Positions 34,235-46,796 of a stretch of DNA of 64,000 nt are shown piece after piece. The position numbers and the translations under genes are program-made. This DNA comes from Capra hircus (lineage: Eukaryota; Chordata; Mammalia; Artiodactyla; Bovidae). Numbering within the stretch: the stretch's first letter is position 1; each line of letters starts with the position of its first letter. Under the pieces are notes generated by a model. It searched no databases. It had not been told where the DNA came from and saw only the letters and a program-made list of their open reading frames with translations. The stretch is from positions 35,706,575 to 35,770,574 of the forward strand of contig NC_030819.1 in the NCBI RefSeq assembly GCF_001704415.2, read 5' to 3'.

Positions 34235-35165
34235 CCTCAAAATTTTTAAGTGTTAAGGCTTCTAAGACAAAAATGTTTGAGAGTAACTGGATCCTGTTTT
34301 AGAACCAAGTTAGTTGCTCAAAAAATCCTTAATATCTACATAGCAATCAACTATGGAATTATATTGGAGGGGCATGAATAAACCAGCCTAAGCATTTTCC
34401 CTCCTATTTTTATTAATTTAGCTAAAGAAGCCACTTTCTCAAGGCATTCCATGCACAATAAGGAAACACTAGATGACTGCTAGCCTTGGGAAACTAAGAG
34501 CCTCCACTGGAATCTTTGTATCAAATGAGATACATGGATTCTGAAAATGGAAAAAAGCAAGGTAAAAACAAAAACAGTAAGGTTAATGGCTTTAAACATT
34601 CTATGTTGATTTTGCCCACAAGTCATACTTTGTAAAATTCTTAAATCAGCACTGCTGTACTCTTATCTTGAATATTTCATATGTAGCCGATTATTAAGTC
34701 ACACCAGAATATAGCTGTGAGAGCAAATATTCACATATTAAAATAAAGAAATATTTAAGGCATGTGTATTTTGTTTATAAAAGAAATCAGTTCTTCATAA
34801 GAATGCATCTTTTAAATTACACCCAGACCACAAAATATTCTTTGGTCTCAGTGGTTAAAATAAAAAAAGATGAACAGTGTAACATTCCTATTAACTGTAT
34901 ACACTATTATCAAATGTGTATACTTGTATAGCAGTGGTGGAGGATGGGAGGAATGTCTGCCTTCAAATACTAAGTATGCAGGGCAGAATAAAGAAAAATA
35001 ACTTTCTACTACTGAACTCTAAGGAAAATTCAAATGCAGTTTTTTGTTCATCTTCTAATACAGGTAAACTCCCAACACACAATGCAACTTTTCAGCAGAT
35101 AGGTTTTACAACATTTTAAAATAATAGTCTAAATTTACAACTTTTGCATGTGCTTCAAGGCTTTC
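34235..35165. other. Intergenic, nothing recognised
   Basis: AT-rich, no named repeat or gene signal. Confidence 0.45.
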
Positions 35166-36320
35166 ATGTTTTGTTGTTGCTAAATCATTCAGTCTTATTC
35201 GACTCTTTGTGACCCCATGTACTGCAGCATAACAGGCTTCCCTGTCCACCATCTCCTGGAGTTTGCTCAAACTCATGTCCATTGATTCATTGACGCCATC
35301 CAACCATCTCATCCTCTGTCGTCCCCTTCTCCTCCTGCCTTCAGTCTTTCCCAGCATCAAGGTCTTTTCCAATGAGTTGGCTCTTTGCATCAGTTGGCCA
35401 AACTATTGGAGCTTTAGCTTCAGCATCAGTCCCTCCAATGAGTAGTCAGAATTGATTTCTTTTAGGATTGACTGGTTTGATCTCCTTAAAGTACAAGGGA
35501 CTCTCAAGAGTCTTCTCCAATACCACAGTTTGAAAGCAATTCTTCAGTGCTCAGCCTTCTTTATGGTCCAATTCTCACATCCATACATAACTATTGGAAA
35601 AACCATAGCTTTGACTATACAGACCTTTGTTGGCAAAGAAATGCCTCTGCTTTTTAATGTGCTGTCTAGGTTGGTCATAGCTTTTCTTCCAAGCAGCAGG
35701 TGTCTTAATTTCATGGCTGCCGGCACCATCGACAGTGATTTTGGAGCCCAAGAAAAGGAAGTCTGTCACTGTCTCCATTGTTTCCCCATCTATTTGCCGT
35801 GAAGTGATGGGACCAAATGCCATGATCTTTGTTTTTTGAATGTTGAATTTTAAGCTAGCTTTTTCACTGTCCTCTTTCACTTTCACCAAGAAGCTCTTTA
35901 GTTCTTCTCTTTCTCCCATAAGGGTGGTGTCATCTGCATATCTGAGGTTGTTGATATTTCTCCCGACAATCTTGATTCCAGCTTGTGCTTCATCCAGCCC
36001 GGCACTTCACATGATGTACTCTGTATAGAAGTTAAATAAGCAGGGTGACAATATACAGCCTTGACGTACTCCTTTTCCTATTTGGAACCAGTCTGTTGTT
36101 CCATTTCCAGTTCTAACTGTTGCTTCTTGACCTGCATATGGATTTCTTAGAAGGCAGGTAAGGTGGGCTGGTATTTCCATCTCTTTAAGAATTTTCCACA
36201 GTTTGTTGTGATACACATAAAGGCTTTAGCATAGTCAAGGAAGCAGAATTTTTTCAGAATTCTTTTGCACTTTCTATGGTCCAATGAATGCTGGCAGTTT
36301 GATCTCTTTCATGTTTAAGA
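35166..36320 (-). mobile_element. BovB LINE 3' fragment
   Basis: Antisense BovB from the 3' end through much of the RT domain. Minus-strand pieces include GKGVRQGCILSPCLFNFY and KAMVFPIVMYGCENWTIKKA. Several stops and small deletions are present, including loss around the DYAKAFDCV segment near 36215-36235. Confidence 0.9.
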
Positions 36321-36821
36321 TACAAATAAACTTCAGGCAATTTGTTTTCATCTTGTCCTCACTGAACATGTGCAGGACAGAGCTCCTATCCTTTAGTTCT
36401 TAAGGAATAGACTATTATAAATAAATATTAACTATTAAAAATAACTATTATAAACAAACTATTAATAAATGTTATTTAAATACCAACTATGTTTACATGT
36501 CATAAAGGCATAATTTCGAATGAACTAAAATGTATCATTTGTATCATTTGAGATTTATTCTTGAACATATGGATTTTTATTTTAATTCAATTACTCATAT
36601 CTGTTTTATAGATTAGAATGGCTTTACTATATATTTCTATCCATATTAAAATCATAATATTAAATCATTCATCTTGCAAAATAGCTTTTATTATTATGTG
36701 CATTTAGTGCCTCTAAATCAAGGATTCCCAAACATGCTATCAGACAGGAAATTAATGTTCAAAACTTATAGCATTTGTTGTCTACAAAGGCTCCTGTATA
36801 ATATCCAGGCATGGAAGACCT

Positions 36822-36943
36822 CTTGGAGGAGGGCATGGCAACCCACTCCAGTACTCTTGCCTGGAGAATCCCATGAACAGAGGAGCCTGGTGGTCTATGA
36901 TCCATAGGGTCGCAAAGAGTCAGACATGACTGAGCAACTTAGA
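36822..36943 (+). mobile_element. Bov-A fragment
   Basis: GGAGGAGGGCATGGCAACCC to ACATGACTGAGCAACTTA; no head. Confidence 0.85.
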
Positions 36944-37000
36944 ATGTACACATGCAATGCATGTAAGGGGTCAAAATTTGAAATCAAAAGAAACAATGGG

Positions 37001-37199
37001 GGACTTCCTTGATGGTACAGTGGTTTAAAATCTGCCTTGTAATGCAGGAGACATAGGTTTGATCCCTGGTTGGGGAACTAAGATCCCATATGCTGTTGGG
37101 CAACTAGGCCCATACGCCATCACAACTACTAAGCTGGTATGTCACAACTAAGACCTGAATCAGCTAAACAAATAAATATTAAAAAAAAAAAAAAAAGAA
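37001..37199 (+). mobile_element. CHR-2-type SINE
   Basis: GGGACTTCCTTGATGGTACA head, GGTTTGATCCCTGGTTGGGG box and a poly(A) end. Confidence 0.88.
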
Positions 37200-37491
37200 A
37201 CAATGGAAATGACAAAACTTATTTTCTGCTGTCTGAAAACTCAGTATATTCCACATTTGGTTTTTGATAGTAATCTTGTTGAGAGCATAAGGAATCTAAG
37301 ATTTTACTAGAGAGTTTCATAAGATTAAAACATTACTAACATTTACACATGTACAAGTCCATCTAAATTAGCTCTAAAAATCTTTACAATGATTACACAT
37401 TTTTCAGAGTGGTTTTACTTTAACTTCAGTCAGGGATTTTCATAATGTGCAGAGAATTTTAGACCAAAGTTAGTTTCCTATTCAAGATATG

Positions 37492-37615
37492 AATGTGTAT
37501 GTACATATATACATGCACATATGTGTATATATACATACATATATACACATATATACTTAATTCCCAGATAATTTATATACACCCATGGAAATACACCTAT
37601 ATACATATACATATA
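37492..37615. repeat. Degenerate TATACA/CATATA microsatellite
   Basis: Mixed ATACATATAT and GTGTATATAT units. Confidence 0.75.
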
Positions 37616-38009
37616 AACTTTCCCTAGAAGAAATAACTTCTATGAATAGAAAAGTATTTTTAAAAGTAGTTAAAAGTATTTTTAAAAGTAATTAAACTAT
37701 GCCTCTTTGCAATTTTCTACAAGCACCAATATATGTCTCTTAAGCCTATAGATACTTCTTTTGAAAACTACAGTAGTAGTTAAACATTAATGGCTAAAAA
37801 TCTCTTTTAAACTATATTATTTTCATTAAATGAAATAAACAGGTTTGTTGCACACAGCTCAGCTATAACACTTAGCTAACAAGCTCTGTCTGTACACAAA
37901 TCTAAGATGGAAATTAAATGTAAATCAGATTTGTTTAAATAATTTTTACACTGAATTAAAGATATAATTTAATTACATATAATATATAAGGTTTTCATTT
38001 AAGATATAA

Positions 38010-38325
38010 GGGCTTCCCCTGCGGCTCAGTGGTAAAGAATCCATCTGCAAGGCAGGAGATGCAAAAGACATGAGTTCAATCCCTGGGTCAGGAAGACCCC
38101 CTGGAGAAGGAAATAGCAACCCACTCCTGTACTTTTGCTTGGAAATTCCCATGGACAGAAGAGCCTGGGCTAAAGTTTCAATCCTTGGGTCGGGAAGATT
38201 CCCTGGAGGAGGGCATGGCAACCCACTGCAGTATTCTTGTCTGGAGAATCCTATGCACGAGGAGCCTGGCGGGCTACAGTCCTTAGGGTCACCAAGAGTC
38301 AGACATGACTGAAGCAAATGAGCAT
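38010..38325 (+). mobile_element. Bov-tA SINE with internal duplication
   Basis: Head at 38010 (GGGCTTCCCCTGCGGCTCAG), B box and BovB-derived part to about 38165. Then a second copy of the middle (TTTCAATCCTTGGGTCGGGA, CCCTGGAGGAGGGCATGGCA) and a complete tail (AGACATGACTGAAGCAAATG). Confidence 0.85.
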
Positions 38326-38605
38326 GCACACACACAAAGTTTGATTCACCATAGAATACAGATAACTTTCGTTTTAGTCACAAATGAACACAAAATATTA
38401 GGAGTTAAACCTTGTAGAGTTCATAAATTTCCTCTGATTCATTAATTTAAAGCAAATCACTATGCCTAGTGAAAGGTGATGTTTAGTCAGCTCTTAAATG
38501 TCCACTGAGAAAAACATTTAAAGTTTCATTTTAATCTCACTTCCCCAAAACATATTATGGTCCTTAACAGCAACATGCAGAAATGACTCATAACTAGACA
38601 TACAG

Positions 38606-39636
38606 TCAACAGACACATGAAGAGGTGCTCAACATTGCTTATACTGCTGTGCTCAGTCATACCTTACTCTTTGCGACCCAAGGGACTTTAGCCCAGGCTC
38701 TTCTGTCCATGGGAATTTCCAAGCAAAAGTACAGGAGTGGGTTGCTATTTCCTTCTCCAGGGGGTCTTCCTGACCCAGGGATTGAACTCACGTCTTTTGC
38801 ATCTCCTGCACTGGCAGGCTGCTTCTTCACCACTGGGCCACCTGGGAAGCCCAGGGAAATACAAATCTAAACCACGATGAGATGTCACCTCATGTCTGTC
38901 AGAGTGGCTACCATCAAAAGAACCACAAATGACCAGTGTTGGTGAGGATGTGGAGAAAAGGAAACCCTCATACACTGTTGGTGGGAATGTAAATTGGTTG
39001 TAGTCTGGAAAGTGCATATGGAAAACAGTATGGAGGTTCCTCAAACAACTAAAAATAGAACTGCCATATGATCCAGCAACTCCACTCCTGAACATATAGC
39101 TGAAGAAAACAAAAACACTAAGTCAAAAGATAAATGCACCCCGCTATCCATAGCAGCTTTATTTACAGTTGCCAAGATATGGAAACAACCAAAGTGCATA
39201 TCAACAGATGAATGGATAAAGAAGATGTGGTATCTTTACAATAGAATACTATTCAGCCAAAAAGAATGAGATTTTGCCATCTGCAACAACATGGATGGAC
39301 CTAGAAGGTATTATGTTTAGTGAAATGTCGGACAGAGAAAAACAAATGTTCTATAACTTATATGTGAAATCTAAAAAAATAAAGCAAAGGAATGAATATA
39401 ACAAAACAGAAATAGATTCACAAAACCAACTAGTGGTTATCAGTGGGGAGTAGGAGAGGGAAGGGAGGAGGGGCGAGATAGGAATAAGGGATTAAAAGAT
39501 ACAAACTATCATGTATAAAATAAATAAGCTCTAAGGATATACTGTACAGCACATGAAATAGGACAAACATTTTAGGATAACTTTAAATGGAGTGTAATCT
39601 ATGATTTCGAATCATGCTGTACACCTATAACACACG
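38606..39636 (+). mobile_element. L1 ORF2 3' end and 3' UTR, interrupted
   Basis: Sense L1 with the well-known segments AACAGACACATGAAGAGGTG, GAGATGTCACCTCATGTCTG, ATACACTGTTGGTGGGAATG, CAGCAACTCCACTCCTGAA and GGACCTAGAAGGTATTATG. It is opened by Bov-tA at 38646. The frame is broken. Confidence 0.88.
38646..38853 (-). mobile_element. Bov-tA SINE in L1
   Basis: Antisense: TGTGCTCAGTCATACCTTAC to CACTGGGCCACCTGGGAAGC. Confidence 0.88.
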
Positions 39637-39850
39637 TGCATGCTCAGTTGCTCAGCTGTGTCCGACTCTGCAGCTCCATGAACTGTAGCCCACCAGGCTC
39701 CTCTGTCCACGGGATTTCCCAGGCAAGAAAACGAGAGTGGGGTGCCATTTCCGATTCCAAGGTATCTTCCCAACCCAAGGATCAAACCCATGTTTCTTGC
39801 ATCTCCTGCATTGGCAGGATCCTTACCACTGAGCCACTTGAGAAGCTCCA
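39637..39850 (-). mobile_element. Bov-tA SINE at the L1 end
   Basis: GTGCATGCTCAGTTGCTCAG to CCACTTGAGAAGCTCC, followed by an L1-like end (ATACTATAAATCAAATATAA). Confidence 0.88.
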
Positions 39851-40267
39851 CACACTTAAAACATACTATAAATCAAATATAACAATAAAAAACATTCAGA
39901 TTTTTTAGTGTTCAACCTAGAAAACATTGAGAAACTACATACATTCTTGCTAATATGTCATTAAGAACTAAGAAATTATAAAGGAGAAACCCAGCAAGGC
40001 AAGAGGCAGAACACTGCTTAGGAATGTTTAAAATATTTAAGATGATATACAAATGTGAGTACCAAATGCAAACAGCATAACAAGAAAAACAGAACACTTG
40101 GTTGTTATTGGCATGACAAAACATCATCTCTATATCCTATCCAGTTATAGAAATGTTCCCGATTTTTTCTTCATCCTTACTGCCAACATTTCATTCAGGC
40201 CCTCTTCAACATACATGGGTAGTACATTTAATAGACAGGTCCAAAATGACTTATAGTCTATTTTTTT

Positions 40268-40385
40268 CTAATCTGGTGCTTCCCAAACTTATTATGACTC
40301 ACTCAGGGATCTTAAAACACTGGTTCTGATTCAGTCTCATAAGTTCCCCAGGTAATGTTGATGTAACCACACTTTGAATAACAAA
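40268..40385 (-). mobile_element. MER5-like hAT fragment
   Basis: GGTGCTTCCCAAACTTATTA, GGTTCTGATTCAGTCTCATA and TTCCCCAGGTAATGTTGATG fit a MER5 element. Confidence 0.55.
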
Positions 40386-40419
40386 GATTCCATGTACTCA
40401 ACAAGCCTATTACTTCAAA

Positions 40420-40650
40420 AAAAAAAAAAAAAAGGTCTTTTTTTGGTTGTGTCTGGTCTTAGTTGCAGCAGGCAGGATCTTTTACTGCAGCCCACCGACT
40501 TCTAATCATGGCACGCAGGCTCAGTAGTTGGGCACCTTGTCTTAGCTGTTTTGTGCCATGTGGGATCATAGTTCCCTGAACAGGGATTGAACCCATGTCT
40601 CCTCCATTGCAAGGTGGATTCTTAACCACTGGACCACCAGGGAAGCCCCT
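40420..40650 (-). mobile_element. CHR-type SINE
   Basis: Poly(A) at the left on the plus strand, TTGTGTCTGGTCTTAGTTGC, GATTGAACCCATGTCTCC box and end ACTGGACCACCAGGGAAGCC. Confidence 0.85.
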
Positions 40651-40750
40651 ATTACTTTTCTAAGTTGTACCATTTGTTTAACATATGTATTGCAAAATCA
40701 CTACTACCATAGTGTTAGCTAACACCTGCATCAAGTTACTTAAAATTTCC

Positions 40751-40845
40751 TTTACAATTAATTGGCATATAGTTGGTTTACAATGTTGTATTGGTTTTGC
40801 TGTACAGCAAAGTGAACCAATTATATACATATATATATCCACACT
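40751..40845 (-). mobile_element. Ruminant L1 3'-end fragment
   Basis: CAATTAATTGGCATATAGTT and ACAATGTTGTATTGGTTTTG, typical L1 3'-end sequence. Confidence 0.65.
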
Positions 40846-40963
40846 TTTTTAGCCCTTTTTTTGGCTGCGCTGTGCAGCATGCAAGATCTTAGTTTCCCAG
40901 ACCAGAGACTGAACCCTGCCTTGGGAGGGCAAAGTCTTAACCAGTGGACCATCAGGGAAGCCC
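40846..40963 (-). mobile_element. CHR-2-type SINE, short
   Basis: GGCTGCGCTGTGCAGCATGC to AACCAGTGGACCATCAGGGA. Confidence 0.8.
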
Positions 40964-41399
40964 CTCTGTTTCATAGTTTTAAAACACCACTTATCTCATG
41001 TTACAGCCTCAGGAATCCACCCCAACTCAGTGAAGCATGTATAAACATCTACCTTCAACTTTATGGGTTCAGAACCTTATTCTGGATCAATTTGATCTGT
41101 TTCCTAACTGCTATTCTCATTCCAGTTCATTTCTGTTTTTGTTTCTGCCGTTTTTGTTTTCGGGGGTAAAATATATATACAATAAAGTAACAATTCAATG
41201 AGTTTTGCTAAATGTATATACCAGTGTAACCAATATTCTCCTAAAAAGATGGACCATTACACCAACCCTGTGTGTTGATCTAACTATACAAATACCTTTC
41301 CACCTTCCCCCTATCCTTTTAAGTTCCTTATTAAAAACACATCCAAATTTACCCAGATATCTCAATCTAAATTACTACTAATTTTAAGACCCTAGCCAT

Positions 41400-41923
41400 C
41401 ATCATCTGTCATTGAACTAAAGCAGTGGGCTTCTCACAAGTCTCTCTCCTTTTCTTACCCTCTCCTCTGAATTTATTATCCACAAAGTAATCAATGACCT
41501 AAAATTCTAAACCAAATCAGGTCACTTTCCTGTGTAAAACTCTCCAATGCCTTACCTTCACACCTGTGCTACGTCCAAATGGCTTTTCCTGTATTCCTGT
41601 ATCACTAAACTCTCCAACTCTGACCTCATCTCTTGGATTTCCCCCCTTATTTTCAATGCTCTGGTTATATGAATTTTTTTTTTTTTCCTGGTCCTAAAAC
41701 CCAGCAAGACTTGCCTGCTTTAGGAACTCTGCAGTAAACAGTCCCTCTTCTCTTCCCCACCATCTTTCTATGACTAGCTATGTTTAGCTGCTCAGATCTC
41801 AACTTCAAAGTTACCTTTCACGGAAGCCTTCTCTAACCACAATAACCTAAAGGATTCACTCAATCACTAACACAAATCCAACTTTTTCTGTATAGCTATT
41901 ATTACTGGTATGCATCTTATTAA

Positions 41924-41962
<39 letters not shown>

Positions 41963-42330
41963 GTTCAGTCGCAAAGTACTGTCTGACTCTTGACAACCCG
42001 ATAAACTGTAGCCTGCCAGGCTCCTCTGTCCATGGGATTTTCCAGACAAGAATACTGGAGTGGGCTGCCATTTCCTCCTCCAGTGGATCCTTCCAACACA
42101 GGGACTGAATCCGTATCTTTTGCCTGCGTCTCCTGTGTTAGTAGGTGGGTTCTTTACCACTTGAGCCTCCTAGGAAGCCCCATTAATGTGCTTATCATTT
42201 GTCTGCTCTCACAGGAACATAAGCTTCATGACTATGGAACTTGCTATAGTGTTCAGTTAACTCCAGCCCCCAGAACAGTATCCAGCTCATTACAAATAGA
42301 TGATAATGTCTGTTAAATAAATATGTATGT
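41400..42330 (+). mobile_element. L2 LINE relic, interrupted by a SINE
   Basis: L2-like order of motifs: AAATCAGGTCACTTTCCTGT, AAACTCTCCAATGCCTTACC, CACGGAAGCCTTCTCTAACC, then after the SINE GGAACATAAGCTTCATGACT and TCTGTTAAATAAATATG (L2 3' end). Confidence 0.6.
41929..42181 (-). mobile_element. Bov-tA SINE with a (GT)n tail and 10-base target-site duplication
   Basis: Exact repeats ATTAATGTGC at 41919-41928 and 42182-42191. The left end is a (GT)n run to about 41960, so the microsatellite is the SINE's own 3' tail. The body runs to TTGAGCCTCCTAGGAAGCCC. Confidence 0.92.
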
Positions 42331-42509
42331 TCGTACTGTGCATATAGAAATTGTGCCTGTGTACCAATAGAGACTCTCCTATGAAATTCAAAGAGAATAA
42401 GAAAGACATTGCTAGTCATCCAACAAGGCAAATCCTTCATAAGAAAGAAAGGGAAGAAAAGAACTGCAGCTTTAATTTGGGGCAAAAAATAATATAAAAC
42501 ACAGATTAA

Positions 42510-42643
42510 GTCAAAGTTTAGTTCACATAAAGTTTAATCTGTCAAGTTAATGAAAATATCAAAATTTGTGAGTTAGTGTCTGGCAGAGGACATTTAATTT
42601 TGTTGCAAATAATACAGTATTTGGTGTTTCCATTCTGGATGGG
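42510..42643 (-). promoter_or_regulatory. UCHL3: UCHL3 3' UTR with candidate poly(A) signals
   Basis: Directly after the stop codon the minus strand contains ATTAAA at about 42597-42592 and again at 42538-42533, a common variant polyadenylation signal. The second is followed by AT-rich sequence, so cleavage near 42510-42520 would give a 3' UTR of about 130 bases. The end point is inferred from the hexamer only; a longer UTR cannot be excluded. Confidence 0.55.
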
Positions 42644-42727
42644 CTATGCTGCAGAAAGAGCAATGGCATTGAATCTCAGTTCATCAGGGTCACGTTCCAT
42701 AAACTTCTTGCAAACTTCTATGGCATC
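42644..42727 (-). CDS. UCHL3: UCHL3 last coding exon and stop
   Basis: The exon encodes 27 residues, DAIEVCKKFMERDPDELRFN then AIALSAA, and a TAG stop at 42646-42644. This is the C-terminus of UCHL3; the paralogue UCHL1 ends differently. The acceptor is a pyrimidine-rich TTTTTCCCTCTAG. The reading frame enters in phase 0 from the previous exon. With the two exons above it completes about 72 residues of the roughly 230-residue protein. Confidence 0.95.
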   Translation of the reverse strand, partial: DAIEVCKKFMERDPDELRFNAIALSAA

Positions 42728-43346
42728 CTAGAGGGAAAAAGGATACATAATCTTTCAGTTTAAAAACATGTGTTTTACTTACAAATGATAAATAAAATGC
42801 TTCATAGCTTCCTAATTCATAGTAATTTTATACTGCAGACTTCTTCTCTCAAATGCAAAATAACTCAGAGGACACCAGAAAAGTGAATAGCTGGTGGCCT
42901 AATTTGCTTAGTACAGAAGTATGAGATATGCTAAGTGTTCCTTCTTAAAAGGCTTTTAAGAAGGTTTTAATCTGAAAATTACATGTTTCATAGATTATAA
43001 GCCATATAATTTGTTCATAAATTTTAAAATCTTTAAAATCAAGAAACAAATGATGGTACCTTGGATTTAATGAAACATGGAATACGATGTGCAATGCTTT
43101 TAATACTACTCTTGTGTTTTTTTTTTTTTTCAAATTTGATACTTGTTTACACCAAGAGTTTTCCAAACCTCTTTCATTGGCTGTAGATTTTTAACACTAG
43201 TTCAAATTTTTCTTTTTGGATTTTTTTCCAGAAAGCCAGGACAAGAAGATATACAGAGAAAAGTCACACCAGTTCTCTTTAGAGATGTTTTAAAGATAAC
43301 AAGAAGATTAATGAACTGAAGGTGGGCCAACAGGTTTTACTGTTAC

Positions 43347-43405
43347 CTCTAATAAAGTTTCATCACTAGTTTCCCCATGGTTAATTGGAAATGGTTTTCG
43401 TCCAT
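43347..43405 (-). CDS. UCHL3: UCHL3 penultimate coding exon
   Basis: This 59-base exon gives two bases completing the split Asp codon, then 19 residues, GRKPFPINHGETSDETLLE. That is the strongly conserved region after the catalytic Asp in UCHL1/UCHL3. The acceptor is TTTTCCACAG just upstream (43406 and above) and the donor is GTAACA (43346-43341). It ends in phase 0 and joins the last exon in frame. The intron to the upstream exon is about 4.9 kb; the intron to the last exon is about 0.6 kb. No frame damage is visible, so this looks like a live gene, not a retrocopy. Confidence 0.95.
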
Positions 43406-43899
43406 CTGTGGAAAAATAGACAGGTGAATGGTTAGTTGTTGTATAGGATAATATGCTTTTTAATAATATGAACAATTAATGACATTTATTTCATTTAGAA
43501 ATTTTTCCAGCTGACCCAGAAATATCCTTTATCCATGCTGTTTTGTTCTATGTGGGATCTAATCAAGAATCACATATTTTATTTAGTTGTCCTATCTCTT
43601 TAGTCTCCATTAATTAAGAATGACAGGATAATGTATTAATACTTTCATCTTCCATTTTCCTCTTCCCATAGTGAGGCAAAAGTTAAAAGATAAAATAATA
43701 TATCCTAGAACAAACCCTTTAAATGTGCTACATATGAATATTTTTAACACTAATGGTTATTTAGAATGTTGCTTACACGTTTGAATGTCTAACTTCATAA
43801 ACAGATGCTATTAGGAATAAACACTATTGGCTTTTATTTCCTAAAAAGAATACTCAAGACTAATGTCAGCTTTTTAAAATCAGAAATATAAGAAATTTC

Positions 43900-44037
43900 A
43901 GGACTTCCCTGGTGGTCCAGTTCAGGAGGCCTGGGCTCGATCCCTGGTCAGGGAACTAGATCCCACAAGTTGCAACTAAGAGTTCATATGCTGCAACTAA
44001 AGATCTGGCATAGCCAAATAAACATTTTTTTAAAAAA
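43900..44037 (+). mobile_element. CHR-2-type SINE in a UCHL3 intron
   Basis: AGGACTTCCCTGGTGGTCCA, GCTCGATCCCTGGTCAGGGA and a short A-rich end. Confidence 0.88.
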
Positions 44038-44619
44038 GGAAGTATAAAAAATTTCTTTCTTCACTTTAAAGCCTTCTGATAAAGGCTCCTAAGTAAAACT
44101 GACATTTATACCAATGAAAGGGAACCACTGCAAGGTTTATATATTACTACTACTAACCATGTACCAAGGTAGGAACACAAAATAACAATCTAAATAACCT
44201 AGGATTATTTTATTGAACACCAAGAGTATTATCACCTTGAATAAAGTAGTACTCTTGCAACACTATGAAAAAATGAAAAAGTTCAGAATTACATAAACTC
44301 ATGCAAACCCAAAGTTAACTGATACTCTATATCCATAATTTCAGATGTTTTATAAGTGGCACTTCAAGTTCAAGCCATAAAACACAATCCCCTCTATAAT
44401 TTCATGGCTTCTAAACACAATAAAAATTTTTGAATCAATATGCATACAGTGATAGACCTGGACTAAAAGACACTACTTTTAAAGAAAAATATGAATGAAA
44501 ATGAGCCAAACAAACCAAAAAGCAAAACAGGACAGTTATTAAATTCAGAGAAATAAAAAAGTGAAAAAAAAAAGTACATTAAAAAACATTTCTGTAGTCA
44601 TAAAAATCTAAACAACTAT

Positions 44620-44783
44620 ATACTGTATAACACAGGGATCTATGGTCAATATCTTGTAATAACCTACAATGAAAAATAATCTGAAAAATAATATATGTGT
44701 ATATGTATAACTGAATCACCTTGCTGTGCATCTGAAATACTGTAAGTCAACTACACTTCAATAAAGTATACATATTAAAAAAA
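44620..44783 (+). mobile_element. Ruminant L1 3' end
   Basis: ACAGGGATCTATGGTCAATA, CACCTTGCTGTGCATCTGAA, CAACTACACTTCAATAAAGT and poly(A). Confidence 0.7.
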
Positions 44784-46796
44784 AAGAATCTAAACAACTG
44801 TAACAACAGGAAAAAAATAAGTATGTATTTTGTGATTTGGAGATAGAAGTAGGTAAAGAGTGACAAAGGAAATAGATTCTTATCATTGTGGGAGGCCAAG
44901 GAATAACAGTTAGATACCCTCCCTCTCCAGCCAGGATGAAATAATGTACTGGACTAGGTTTTCCACTGAAAACAACTAAAGACCTGGACAAAATACCTGA
45001 AATGGTTGTTTTATAGACTGGGAAATATGTAACTCAGAACTGTTAGGTAAGCCTAACAGTAATACTAGCTCTCTGCCAGTGCATGAGAGGGAGACCCAAG
45101 CAGCCTACAGCCACCTTAATTAGGAGACCAAAGCAAAAGAGGGCAGAGTTTGAGGGGAGCAGAGTTCAAGGAGGCTGAGGCGGTTGGAATCTGCACAATG
45201 CCAGGAAGAAGGTAGCTACACTCTTGGGAGAGCTCCGGCTATTTGTCTGGGCCAGGCCAGGATCAGGGGGCCAGGTTGGGGCGGGAAGCAGTGTGTCTGG
45301 AACGGAGCTTTAGGCTGAGCAGCCAAGGGCTTGTTTATATATCAGGGAAGGCGTAAGTCAGAAAATACATAAAGGACAATGAGAGCTAGATTTCCCGTTT
45401 AGAAAAGGAAGTCACAAATATGGTAACACTAGCAAAAAATGTATAATATTAGCTTAGAATTAGAAATGTAGATGTAAATAAACGCTCTTTAATATAGAGA
45501 AACATATAACTGATTGTGTGTCCATGTATATTCTTATTCACACATAGGTGTCTATTTATATAACACATCCAAGTATTTACTAGCTCTGTCCTCTGAGAAA
45601 GCCTGAAAGTGACAGCATCTTAACAACGAGCACCCAGATCTTGGTTCTAATCATCATCTTCCAAAAGAAAGAACCAGGGCTCCTTGCAGAAGGCTTAGGC
45701 ATGGAAAATTAAAGATGAGCCAGGAAATGCTGTTCTACTAGAAAGTCAGAAAGAGCTCAAAGAATGACAGGGACAAATTAAAAGGACATATGCCAGGAAC
45801 TACTTGAAGCCCTAAGGACAAGGACGGGATAATAAAAGAAACATGAATAACTCAGTCCCTTCCATTAGTTAACCTTACAATTAGGTACAGAATGGACATA
45901 TTAAAGGCCATCACTACCCTCTGTTACATAATGGTCCTGCAGAGAGTCACCTGTACTGTGTCTATAATCATACAACCTTATTTTAAAAATTAAAGGTACT
46001 CAGAAATAATTTTTTCCTTAAAAATCATATGCTGTTCTCTTAACCACTATTTTCTATGAACTAACTCAATACTTCCCTTGTTCAACATTCCTTTTAAATT
46101 AGGGATTTGCATCAGGGCTACCACCAATTCCCCTTGCAATGAGTCAGTAACTGTCCATTTTAATTTGTCTTGTATTAATATTTATCCCTATCCTCTATGA
46201 CATCTCAAAGATTCCCGTTATTCTTTAGAGCCTGGAAATTCTTTTAAACTCATTTAAAGAATGTAATTCCCAAAGGGCTCTAATTCTCTATCAGCCACAT
46301 TGATCCTTCTTCCTGCTAAAGAATACTTGAACCAAACAAGACCTTAGTAGTTCTGCCTTTCTTTTCTGATGTTCTTACTTCAAGCCAATTTTAAGATCCT
46401 TTCATGTTGATCTTGGCATGCTACAAAAGAGAATCATTCCTGCATATGTAGCCAACCCTTGATATATGTCTTTCCTTCCACTGCCCTTTAGCCTCTGAGC
46501 TCAGAGAGCCAGCTCATCAGTCAAACTGGGTTTTCAGACAATGTATTCCTTCTCACTGAGATAATCACAGATTTTTTTCTTCTAAGTATCTTTCACTGTT
46601 GTTTGTTCTATTAGTAAGCCTCCCATTCTGAAAGTCACCATTACATTTTTATAATCTCTGGTTATGGGTCATATTTATCACTCCTCTGGCCTTTCCTAAA
46701 TCTATGAGAATGTGTCTGATCAGTCTCAGCACTCTCTTTAGACCTCCACTTCTACCAGTTAGTCTTTAAAAATATATATATAAATATGTATATCTT
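44784..46796. other. UCHL3 intron, possible old L1 5' part, otherwise unrecognised
   Basis: 44935-45060 (GTACTGGACTAGGTTTTCCA, GACCTGGACAAAATACCTGA) resembles the 5' region of old L1 elements, low confidence. The rest shows no named repeat or exon. Confidence 0.35.
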
